DNA from: Sphingosinicella sp. CPCC 101087
GTDB taxonomy: Bacteria; Pseudomonadota; Alphaproteobacteria; Sphingomonadales; Sphingomonadaceae
Assembly (NCBI RefSeq): GCF_004151485.1
Contig: NZ_SBFF01000008.1
Span: 62,001 to 126,000 of the forward strand
Direction of reading: 5' to 3'
DNA: 64,000 nucleotides
Made by a program: the position numbers and the translations under genes. The notes under the pieces are model-generated. The model did not search any database. It was given only the letters and a program-made list of their open reading frames with translations, and was not told the DNA's origin. Shown one piece after another: positions 8,997 through 16,960 of this stretch (position 1 is its first letter; every line of letters starts with the position of its first letter).

Positions 8997-10289
8997 GTGC
9001 CGACCCGGACTGCTGGGCGCTGTTTGGCCGCCTGCTCCTGTGGGCGACGCGGAACGCAAGGAAAGAGGAACCACGGCCGGACAGGGGCGACATTTCTGCC
9101 TAGGTTCCTGCTCATCGATCGCTATGTCCTCCGTCAGGTGATCGTCTGGTACGCGATCGTCGTCGGCGTGGTCATGTTCCTCCTTTGCCTCGAGACCACG
9201 CCTCGGCTGCTTGTCCAGCTTGCCGGCATTCGCGAAGGCCCGAGCCTGGTGGCACGCTCGCTCGCCAGCTTGCTGCCGGAATATGTCGCCATCGCGCTTC
9301 CCATCGGCCTCTTCCTCGGGACGGCCCTGACGTTTCGGCGTCTCGCGACGGCTGGCGAGCTGGAAGTCTTCGCAGCCAGCGGAGTCGGGAATGGCCGACT
9401 CCTCATGGGGCCAGCGATGCTCGGAATGCTCACCTGTGCGCTGCTGGTCGGGCTCAGGGGCTATATACAGCCAGCCGGCGAGCGGAGACTCGATGCGATC
9501 GGCGTGGCCGTGCGGACCGGCCAGTTCGGCTATTCCATCGAGCCGGGCGTATCGCACCGGATTGGCCGCGAAGGTCGGCTTTATTTCGCGCGGATCGACA
9601 GCTGGTCCGGCCGACTCGAAGACGTCGTGGTCAATCACGGCGGAATGACCGCCATAGCCAATTCGGCGGCGCTTGATCTGTCCGCTGACGACCATTTCGT
9701 CCTGGCACTACACGATGTCACCGCGGTCTGGGGCAGCCTGGCTGGCGATCCACGGGCGCTACGCTTCCGCTTTCTCCGGCTGGCGATCCCGGTTCCCGAT
9801 GAGCAACGCCCGCCAAAGCAGCCGCCCCGCGATCGCCTCGACCGCTTTTCGCTAGGTCAGTTGCTGCACTTCGACCGGACACAGCATGGCAGCGCAGAGC
9901 TCAATGTGGCGATGGCTCACGCCTCGGCCTCGGCGCGGGCCGCCGCCGCCATCCTATGCTGCATCTTGCCGCTCTTCGGGTTCGTCCACGGCGTGCCGCC
10001 GAAACGCTCTCATGCGGCGATAGGACTCGGCGTCGGCATCGTCGAGATCATCCTCTTCTGGCGGATCTCGGCGCTCATCGAAGATCGTTTCACGCCCTTT
10101 GCCCCCGCCGCCCACGCCGCGCTTGTCGCGTTCTACGCCATGGTGGCGTTTCAGATGATGCGCTTTCAGCGGCGGGCGGGATTGGGCGCGGTCGAGCAAG
10201 CCTTGATCCGCGCGATGAGATACGTTCATCGGAGCGTGATGGACGCCATCGGCCGCAGGAAGCGCGTCGGGGGCCGTCGACCGGTTTGA
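8997..10289 (+). CDS. LptF/LptG-family permease
   Basis: A membrane permease of the LptF/LptG type. The family domain begins near base 9103 with LLIDRYVLRQVIVWYAIVVG; SLVARSLASLLPEYVAIALPIGLFLGTALTFRRLATAGELEVFAASG is the classic first-TM-pair and coupling region, a periplasmic domain follows, and three membrane helices close it. LptF/G with LptB move lipopolysaccharide out of the inner membrane. No ATG, GTG or TTG in this frame lies close to the family start: the nearest usable codon is GTG 8997, giving about 35 extra Arg/Gly-rich residues, so the true start is unresolved. Location after the glycosyltransferases suggests a role in exporting their product rather than general LPS. Confidence 0.8.
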   Translation: MPTRTAGRCLAACSCGRRGTQGKRNHGRTGATFLPRFLLIDRYVLRQVIVWYAIVVGVVMFLLCLETTPRLLVQLAGIREGPSLVARSLASLLPEYVAIALPIGLFLGTALTFRRLATAGELEVFAASGVGNGRLLMGPAMLGMLTCALLVGLRGYIQPAGERRLDAIGVAVRTGQFGYSIEPGVSHRIGREGRLYFARIDSWSGRLEDVVVNHGGMTAIANSAALDLSADDHFVLALHDVTAVWGSLAGDPRALRFRFLRLAIPVPDEQRPPKQPPRDRLDRFSLGQLLHFDRTQHGSAELNVAMAHASASARAAAAILCCILPLFGFVHGVPPKRSHAAIGLGVGIVEIILFWRISALIEDRFTPFAPAAHAALVAFYAMVAFQMMRFQRRAGLGAVEQALIRAMRYVHRSVMDAIGRRKRVGGRRPV

Positions 10290-10338
10290 ACAAGGCCTGG
10301 GCAGGTACCAACTCGACCGGCTGGTCGAGGGCGAGGCG

Positions 10339-11115
10339 CTAGGGCCTGAGCGCCGCCGCCGTTTCCTCGTCGGCCGGGAAGAAGGCCTCGATCGCGATTT
10401 CGGAAAGGGTGACCTCGACCGGCGTTCCGAATACCGTCGTCGTCGACAGGAAGGACAGGCGGCGCCCTTCCGCCTCGATCACCATCGGCACCGCGATCCC
10501 GCCATAATCTCCCCGCTCTCCCGCGTCCCCGCCCCCGGGATAAGCGGCAAGCTCGTCGCGCAGGGCGAGCAGCCCGGCATCGCCGGAAACGGCATGCTGG
10601 TCGCGCAGCCGCTCGAGCAGATGCCCTTTCCATTCGGCCAGATTGGCGATCCGCGGCGCCAGTCCTTGCGGGTGCAGGCTCAGCCGCAGCACGTTCGAGG
10701 GCGGCTCGAGCAGGTGCGGCGCCACCCCGGCGAGGAAGGGCGCGACGGACCCGTTATGAGCGACGAGGTTCCAGTGACGGTCGACCGCCAGCGCCGGAAA
10801 GGGCTCGTGACCCTTGAGGATCAAGTCGATCACCTTGCGCGCCGGCGCAAGCGCGGGATCGTCGAGGTCCCGCTCGGGGAATTGCGGCGCGAGGCCCGCC
10901 GCGACGAGCATGGCGTTGCGGGCGCGAAGCGGCACGTCGAGCGTCTCGGCGAGCCGCAGGACCATGTCGCGCGATGGCCGCGATCGGCCGGTCTCGACGA
11001 AGCTGAGATGGCGCGAGGAGATCTCCGCCTCCAGCGCCAGGTCGAGCTGGCTCATCCGCCGCCTTCGCCGCCATCCCCGCAGCTGCTCTCCGAATTCCGC
11101 CTGCGTCGCCTGCAT
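10339..11115 (-). CDS. XRE-family regulator with MmyB-like ligand-binding domain
   Basis: A 258-residue transcription factor. Residues 8-70 form an XRE helix-turn-helix (FGEQLRGWRRRRRMSQLDLA, then SSRHLSFVETGRSRPSRDMV). From about residue 95 the MmyB-like/PAS-like sensor domain is recognisable (VIDLILKGHEPFPALAVDRHWNLVAHN, later GTPVEVTLSEIAIEAFFPADEET). This family usually represses an adjacent divergent gene and responds to a small, often fatty, ligand. The start at 11115 places the HTH immediately at the N-terminus. The divergent gene at 11354 encodes a small membrane protein, its likely target. Confidence 0.88.
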   Translation of the reverse strand: MQATQAEFGEQLRGWRRRRRMSQLDLALEAEISSRHLSFVETGRSRPSRDMVLRLAETLDVPLRARNAMLVAAGLAPQFPERDLDDPALAPARKVIDLILKGHEPFPALAVDRHWNLVAHNGSVAPFLAGVAPHLLEPPSNVLRLSLHPQGLAPRIANLAEWKGHLLERLRDQHAVSGDAGLLALRDELAAYPGGGDAGERGDYGGIAVPMVIEAEGRRLSFLSTTTVFGTPVEVTLSEIAIEAFFPADEETAAALRP

Positions 11116-11260
11116 GACTTCCTCTCCACTTCGCCTCGCCGGAACCGCCCGAGGGAGATCGGGTCCCAGGCCAGCGAGGACGCCAATCCTTCCCGCCCTC
11201 GTTCGCGAATCCCGGCCTCTTCTCGAACGACTTACCTGGCAGCGAAGTCGCGTCACCACC

Positions 11261-11277
11261 ATTACCTTGGACGTAAT
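11261..11277. promoter_or_regulatory. Candidate operator between the XRE gene and the small membrane gene
   Basis: The sequence ATTAC, seven bases, GTAAT forms an interrupted palindrome in the 238-base divergent promoter region. It is AT-rich against a GC-rich background and sits about 77 bases ahead of the membrane-protein start. It could be the binding site of the XRE regulator. Only one copy was seen. Confidence 0.35.
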
Positions 11278-11353
11278 CGACTTGCCTCCCCTATCGTCGC
11301 AAATAGCGGCCATCAGCCGGCGGATCGGCCGCCGGGCGAGTAGGAGGCTGACG

Positions 11354-11752
11354 ATGCAACCCAATCTGTTCCTGAGACGAGTCCTGATGCTCGATGCGGC
11401 GAGCTGCCTCGGCATGGGCGCCTTGCTCGTGGTCGGCGCCGGCGCGCTCGCCCCGCTTTTCGGGCTCGACCGTTCGCTCCTCTTCGGCGCGGGCGTCGCG
11501 CTCCTGCCGGTCGGCCTCTTCATCCTCTGGACCGGCGTGCGCCATACGCTGATGCCTTGGGCGGTCTATCTGATCGTCGCCGGCAACCTGCTCTGGGTGC
11601 TGGAAAGCCTGCTCGTCGTTCGAGGCGCCGCGACGACGATCACCGCCCTCGGCACCGCCTTCGTGCTGATGCAGGCGGCCGCCGTGGCGGGCCTGTCCGC
11701 GCTGGAATGGTTCGGAATCCGGCGTCTGCGCGCCGCCGCGACGCGGGCATGA
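11354..11752 (+). CDS. Small four-helix membrane protein of unknown function
   Basis: A 132-residue hydrophobic protein with four predicted membrane segments (around residues 10-32, 38-58, 65-85 and 92-117). The start ATG 11354 has an excellent AGGAGG Shine-Dalgarno at 11342-11347. No catalytic motif is seen; composition and length resemble small DoxX- or DUF-type integral membrane proteins, but no family can be named. It is transcribed divergently from the XRE regulator, which probably controls it. Confidence 0.75.
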   Translation: MQPNLFLRRVLMLDAASCLGMGALLVVGAGALAPLFGLDRSLLFGAGVALLPVGLFILWTGVRHTLMPWAVYLIVAGNLLWVLESLLVVRGAATTITALGTAFVLMQAAAVAGLSALEWFGIRRLRAAATRA

Positions 11753-11774
11753 TGCCCCGGCGGACGGTGTCACC

Positions 11775-11810
11775 CGCGCCATGGGCTGCTGCGCGGCAGC
11801 CCATGGCGCG
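11775..11810 (+). terminator. Strong hairpin downstream of the small membrane gene
   Basis: A perfect 15-base-pair stem (CGCGCCATGGGCTGC at 11775-11789 pairing with 11796-11810) with a 6-base loop begins 22 bases after the stop codon. The following bases CTTTG contain only a short T-run, so it is a probable but not canonical intrinsic terminator. Confidence 0.55.
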
Positions 11811-12008
11811 CTTTGCTCGTGCGCCTTCGCCTTCCGATGCAGCGCCGTTCCCCGACGGACTTGCTCCGTCTTCGGCTCCGGCCGCCGGCCGGTGAATTGG
11901 TGACGCTCTCGCGGACCTGAGCGTCGCGCGGGGAAATGACTCTCTGGGAACCGGCGAGCGGGAACAGCAGATTCCTATTGGCGCCGCCGCGGCAGCCGCG
12001 CGCAAGGC

Positions 12009-12677
12009 TCATCCCGTCGTGCATGTCAAAGCGGCTCCCGATCCGTCCCGCTCCACGCCGATCGAGGGCAGCATGCCTTCCCCTTCCATCTCGCGGAAGT
12101 CGCCGACCGGCGGAAGATCGAAGCCGGCAGCCATGAGCGCCCCGCGCACGCGCTCCGCTTCCTCTTCGAAGCGGATCTTTCGGGCGGCCACGTCGCTCAC
12201 CTCGTAAAAGTCGAACACCAGACCCGAGACCCGAAGCCCGTGCCACGATCCGCTCAGCGGCAGGCCGGCAACGACGTGGCGCTGGCTGCCTCCCTGCCCC
12301 AAGGGGGTCACGGCGCGTTCGAACGTCGGCGTGATCGGGTGATCGAAACCTGGCAGGGCGACAGGATCGCCTGCCGACGCCTCCCAGGTCTTCGGGTCGA
12401 ACTTCACCATCGACGAGAAGATCGTCGCCAGCGGCTCTCCGATCTCGCATTTCGGGGAGAAGGCCAGCACGGGCCCCAAATCCCGCGGCTCGAGTCGGTC
12501 CGTGAGGAGCGGGACCGGGTCGGCCGGCTGTTCGGAGGCGGCGGGCTCGGTTCGAAGGGGCTCCGTCTGCCTCATGGCGTCGGTGCCGGACGGCCGCCGC
12601 AGCTCGAGGAAAAGCAGGACCGCGCCGATGGTGAGGACGGTCGCTGCGATTAGCCCGATCGACCTCCCGCTACGCAT
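12009..12677 (-). CDS. Membrane-anchored protein of unknown function, third gene of the tam operon
   Basis: A 222-residue protein with one N-terminal membrane anchor (about residues 7-26, SIGLIAATVLTIGAVLLFLEL) and a soluble, probably periplasmic, body. I recognise no family. The body contains GSWHGLRVSGLVFDFYEVSD and a helix-rich AARKIRFEEEAERVRGALMAAG, suggesting a mixed alpha/beta fold. It starts 8 bases after the tamB stop on the same strand, so it is probably transcribed with tamA and tamB and may act in the same envelope process; that is inference from position only. Confidence 0.7.
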   Translation of the reverse strand: MRSGRSIGLIAATVLTIGAVLLFLELRRPSGTDAMRQTEPLRTEPAASEQPADPVPLLTDRLEPRDLGPVLAFSPKCEIGEPLATIFSSMVKFDPKTWEASAGDPVALPGFDHPITPTFERAVTPLGQGGSQRHVVAGLPLSGSWHGLRVSGLVFDFYEVSDVAARKIRFEEEAERVRGALMAAGFDLPPVGDFREMEGEGMLPSIGVERDGSGAALTCTTG

Positions 12678-12685
12678 CCTGCCCC

Positions 12686-15600
12686 TCAGTAATCCCGCGA
12701 TACGCGCACGTTGACGCTTTCCCGCCCGATCGTCGAGATGCTCGACAGCAAGGAGAGCCAGCGGGTGATCTGATATTCGACGGTGGTCGCCGAATAGCCG
12801 CGGCCGTCGGTCACCACCTCCACATAGACCCGCCGGCCGAGATATTTGCCGGCGGCAAGCTGGGTCCCGATCCCCTGGGTCACGTCGGCCGGCAAGACGC
12901 GCAACCGGTCCAGCCCCACGGCGCCGCGCAGGGCGTTGATCGGATCGAGTCCTCCGCCGGGGTTGTTCAACGACGCCACCGCCGCGGCGAGCTGGACCGC
13001 CTCCGGAGCCGACAGGTTGGTGATCGAGGTGCCGAAGAGGATACGCGACAGCAATTCGTCCTGTGGCAAGGCCGGCGTGCTGGTGAAGGCGATTTCCGGC
13101 CGCTGGCTTCGGCCGGTGACCCGGATTTGCGCGTTGAGACCCCGCACCCTCGCTTCGGCGGCGATATCGAGCGTCGGATCGACCGGGGTCTCGCCCTCGA
13201 AATGAATATTGCCGCGGATGAGGTCGAAGCGCCGACCCGCAAAATCGTAGGTGCCGCGCAGCAACTCCGCCGATCCGGTGATCCTGGGCTCAATGACGGT
13301 GCCGGCCACGCGCACGTCGGCCCGCCACTCGCTGTTCATGCCGAGGCCGGTCACCATCATGCGGCTGGGCGCACGCACGTCGAGTGCGAGCCGCCACGGT
13401 TCCACATTGCGGGCCAGCGGCGGCAAATCGGCATCGATCCGGTTGCGTTCCTCCACGTTCAGCCGCGGCACCTGCGCGGCCGCCGTCGCGCTGCCCAGCT
13501 GGAAGCGTCCTTCCGTCACTCGGACGTTGCCGGAGATCGTCCCCCCGCCCCCGTCCGACCGGATCGAGATCGGCCCCGTGACGGCAGCGCGGATATCGTC
13601 GCGGTCGAGCAGCAGCGCGCTTTGGGCTCGGACGTCGAAGCTCATCCCGACGCCGCCAGGAGTCGCGAAGTCGAGATTGCCCGACCCTTCCACCGTGCCG
13701 CCGCCGGGCGTCGTGCCGCGGAACCTCTGGATCTGAAGCCGCGATCCGCCGAACCGCCCGACCGACTGGAGATTCTCGATCACCATGCCCGTCACGGCGC
13801 TTTCGAGCCGGGCGCCCGCCGTCTGCACCGAGCCGTTGATGACCGGGTTGCGAAGCGAGCCGCGCAGGTCGGCGCCGATGGCGGCGGGCCCGCTCAGGTC
13901 GATCAGCTCGATTCCCGTCAGCCGCCAAAGCGTGTCGGCCGCGCCGTTGTAGCGGATCTGCGCACGCATCGGCGCCCCCGTCAGGCGGTCGAGCAGGGTT
14001 CCTGAGCCGCCGATCGGCGAGATTCGCGCTTGGGCACGGCCGATCGTTCGGCCTTCGCTCACCGCCACCGCCCGCATCGCCGCATTGACTCCGTCGAGGC
14101 GCGCATTGAGCCCGAGGTCGACCGGGCGCGAGGACAGGACCAGCCCGGCACGGGTGAGACCGCGGACGCGCAGATTGGCTTCGCCGGCAGGCGGCGCGCC
14201 CTCGCCCGCGGAGCGGTAGCGGACCAGCCCCGACGCGATCCCGCCGAGCCCGAGGTCCGGATAGAAGATGTCGAGGACGGTGAGCGGCATTGCCTCGAGC
14301 CGCGCATCCACTTCGGTACGCTCGCCGAACAGGCCGGAAAGGCTTGCACCCCCGCCGGCGAAGGTGAAGCGGGTCGGCGCCAGGCGCCAGCCTTCCTCGC
14401 TCCGGGTCAGCAGCGCCGGACTGGACAGCTCGAGCGGCCGTCGGTCGAGCGTGCCGCTGCCGCTGATCCGGTATCGTCCCGGCGCGACGTCGGCAGCCGC
14501 GCTGAACGCGAAGTTGCGGCCACGCGATCCGGCGACCTGTGCCCTGACCTGTCCAACGCCGCCGCGCAGGCTCGCCTGCGCATCCAGGCTGGCGATGGAC
14601 AGCGCCCCGCGGCTGAGTCCGCGGCCGGTGACGCGGCCTTCGACCGAGTTTCCGGCGGGGTCGAGCACCACCACCCCTTCCACCGTACCACGCCGGACCA
14701 GGATCTCCGGTGGGCCGATGAAACGGGCATTTTCGGCGGCCAGGCTGATGGCGACGCGCTGGTTGGTCCCGACCGGGCTGAACAGCAATCGCCCGTCGAG
14801 CCCGCCGCCGGCTACGTCGAGCCGGCCGGCGAACCCGCCCGTCCCGGAACGCAGGGTGCCCGACGCGCGCGTGCCGGAGACGTTCAGTGCCGCCACCTGG
14901 ACGATCGCCGGCCGGCCCGCCGGCAGCAGGATGAAGCCGTTGCCCGTGAATGGCCCCAGCGTCGAGGCGCCGGTCGCGTTCCAGGCGAAGCCGGACTCAT
15001 TGGGCTCGAGGTTCAGGAAGACGTCGGCGAGGCCGAGTGCATCGACCGGATGCTCGAGCTCCACGGCAAGCCGGGGCCGCTCGAGCCGGCCCTCGAGGCT
15101 GAGGCGGAGGGGACCATAATCCCCATGCTCGCCCCCCGCGTCGAAGGAGTAGGTCCCGTCCCGACGGCGAATTCCCCGGGCCGCGATCGCGAGCTTCGGT
15201 GCGGCGATCCGCAGGTTTTCGAAGCGGACGATCCCGTCGGGTCCCCGCGCCAGCGCCGTCTCGAGCTGCGGCAGCCCGCCGGCGACCCAGGACAGGAAGC
15301 CATTGTCGAAGCGCGTCACCTGGGCACGCGCGCGGCCGGTCACGTTCGTGCCGCGCCGGCCCGGGCCGGGCACCGCGCGAAGCTCGCTTTGCACGTCGAC
15401 CACCCCGAAACCTGGAACGGGATATCCTCGCATTCCCAGATTGGCAGCGACCACGAAGTCGCCGTTTCGAAGATCGGCGGCGACGGCGGCCTGACCGCGA
15501 AGCCTGTCGGACGTCACCACCAGCCGCTCCCCGGTCAGCCGGCGCGCCGTGACCTGCAGCGCGCCTTCGAGGCGAAGATTGGCGAGGATGCCGCCGGCGA

Positions 15601-16960
15601 CATCACCCACGCCGGTGACCCGGCGGGCCGTTGCCAGCAGCGGAACCGTCACCGGCGCCGGCGTCAGGCGGCCGCGGCCGCTCGCCTGCACCTGCTCGAA
15701 GCCCGTAATCCCCTCCCCCGGCCCCACCGGCCCGGCGCGCGGATCGCGAGCGAAGGCGACTCGCGGCGCGGTGATCCGATAGACGAAAGCCGCCTCGCCG
15801 AACCGCCCGTCGAGCAAGCCGGTGAGCCTGACCTGACGCCCGGACATGTTGCGGAACAAGGCCGCGGGCCGGATCAGCTCGGCGGCGATCTCGACCCCGT
15901 CATAAGCCCCGCGGCCGAGATCGACGGCCCCGCGCGTCTCGACCCGCAAAGATGCCGATCGCAGCGAGAGGCGCGCATCGAGACGCCGGTCGGCGAACGC
16001 GCCGCTTCCGTTCACCAGCACCCGCGGCGCGGTCAACCGCTGCAGCCTGCCGCGCAGGAAAGGCGCGGGCGCGGCCCATCCATTGGCCCGGAAGCGCCCC
16101 GAATCCACCCGCAGCCCAAGTTCGGCGGTGCGGCGGCCCGAAATGTCGAGTGTCGCGTCTCCGTTCCAGCGCGTCCAGCTGCCGTCGCCGCTCAGGTCGA
16201 TGCGAACCGGACGACGCGTGCCGATCATCGCTCCGAAGACGCTGTCGACCGGAGCGCGGATCCGGGCTTCCATGTCGAAGCGGTCGCGATCGGGCTCGGC
16301 ATCGATCCGGACCCGCATCCGGTCGCCGCCGCCTGTTCCGGGGTCTTTGATCTCCGCCTGCAATCCGATCAGAGCGCGGCCGCGGCGTATCTCGGCTTCG
16401 CCCGAAAGGCTGCCGATGCGCTCGCCTCCGGCGACCCCCTCGTCGATGCGCAGCTGCCTGATGTCGAGGCGCCCTATATGGATATCGTAATCGGGGAGGA
16501 TCGGCCCCGGCTCCTCGGGCTCGACCAGGTTCGCGAGCCGGTGGACGATGACCAGGTCCGATTCGAGCTCGTGGATGAGCAGGCGATTGAACAGGAAGGC
16601 GATCGGCCTCCAGTTCATGGCGATTTCGGGCGATTCGGCGAACAGTCCGTCCGGATCGTAGAGCCGCACGTCCCGAAGGCGGGTGTGCCCCCAGATCGAC
16701 CCTTCGATCCGGCCGATCCGGATTCGCAGGCCGGAGGGCGGGGTCGCCGCGGCGATGCGGTCGACGATGAAGCGGTGGCCGGGACCGGTGTCGAGGAACG
16801 CCATCAGCGCGCCGAACATCAGCATCAGGCCGATCGCGACGACGACCACGCTCTTGGCGAGCGCCGATAACAGGCGCCGGAGGCGACGACGACGCCGTGG
16901 CTCCGGCTCGGCTAGCGCCTCCGGCGACGCGGCGAGCGGTTCGGAGATCGTCTCGTCCAC
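12686..16960 (-). CDS. tamB: TamB-like translocation and assembly module subunit
   Basis: A 1424-residue AsmA-like/TamB protein. An N-terminal inner-membrane anchor lies at about residues 32-53, followed by a long periplasmic beta-taco repeat region and the conserved C-terminal TamB (DUF490) domain from roughly residue 1060 (EGRFQLGSATAAAQVPRLN, GTYDFAGRRFDLIRGNIHFEGETPVDPTLDIAAEARVRG, PALPQDELLSRILFG). It partners TamA in insertion of outer-membrane proteins or in phospholipid transport. Its GTG start (16958-16960) directly abuts the tamA stop (16961-16963), indicating strict translational coupling. Length is somewhat above the enterobacterial 1259 residues. Confidence 0.93.
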   Translation of the reverse strand: MDETISEPLAASPEALAEPEPRRRRRLRRLLSALAKSVVVVAIGLMLMFGALMAFLDTGPGHRFIVDRIAAATPPSGLRIRIGRIEGSIWGHTRLRDVRLYDPDGLFAESPEIAMNWRPIAFLFNRLLIHELESDLVIVHRLANLVEPEEPGPILPDYDIHIGRLDIRQLRIDEGVAGGERIGSLSGEAEIRRGRALIGLQAEIKDPGTGGGDRMRVRIDAEPDRDRFDMEARIRAPVDSVFGAMIGTRRPVRIDLSGDGSWTRWNGDATLDISGRRTAELGLRVDSGRFRANGWAAPAPFLRGRLQRLTAPRVLVNGSGAFADRRLDARLSLRSASLRVETRGAVDLGRGAYDGVEIAAELIRPAALFRNMSGRQVRLTGLLDGRFGEAAFVYRITAPRVAFARDPRAGPVGPGEGITGFEQVQASGRGRLTPAPVTVPLLATARRVTGVGDVAGGILANLRLEGALQVTARRLTGERLVVTSDRLRGQAAVAADLRNGDFVVAANLGMRGYPVPGFGVVDVQSELRAVPGPGRRGTNVTGRARAQVTRFDNGFLSWVAGGLPQLETALARGPDGIVRFENLRIAAPKLAIAARGIRRRDGTYSFDAGGEHGDYGPLRLSLEGRLERPRLAVELEHPVDALGLADVFLNLEPNESGFAWNATGASTLGPFTGNGFILLPAGRPAIVQVAALNVSGTRASGTLRSGTGGFAGRLDVAGGGLDGRLLFSPVGTNQRVAISLAAENARFIGPPEILVRRGTVEGVVVLDPAGNSVEGRVTGRGLSRGALSIASLDAQASLRGGVGQVRAQVAGSRGRNFAFSAAADVAPGRYRISGSGTLDRRPLELSSPALLTRSEEGWRLAPTRFTFAGGGASLSGLFGERTEVDARLEAMPLTVLDIFYPDLGLGGIASGLVRYRSAGEGAPPAGEANLRVRGLTRAGLVLSSRPVDLGLNARLDGVNAAMRAVAVSEGRTIGRAQARISPIGGSGTLLDRLTGAPMRAQIRYNGAADTLWRLTGIELIDLSGPAAIGADLRGSLRNPVINGSVQTAGARLESAVTGMVIENLQSVGRFGGSRLQIQRFRGTTPGGGTVEGSGNLDFATPGGVGMSFDVRAQSALLLDRDDIRAAVTGPISIRSDGGGGTISGNVRVTEGRFQLGSATAAAQVPRLNVEERNRIDADLPPLARNVEPWRLALDVRAPSRMMVTGLGMNSEWRADVRVAGTVIEPRITGSAELLRGTYDFAGRRFDLIRGNIHFEGETPVDPTLDIAAEARVRGLNAQIRVTGRSQRPEIAFTSTPALPQDELLSRILFGTSITNLSAPEAVQLAAAVASLNNPGGGLDPINALRGAVGLDRLRVLPADVTQGIGTQLAAGKYLGRRVYVEVVTDGRGYSATTVEYQITRWLSLLSSISTIGRESVNVRVSRDY

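Noticed and set aside
14030-16870. A 946-codon open frame on the plus strand across tamB
   Set aside because: It is exactly antisense to TamB, has no family features and unnatural composition; long mirror frames are expected in GC-rich coding DNA. The same applies to the 713-codon plus-strand frame across tamA (17012-19153).
12686-16960. A frameshift or fusion in the very long TamB protein
   Set aside because: The reading is continuous, with the expected anchor and C-terminal TamB domain, so its length is normal for the alphaproteobacterial type.
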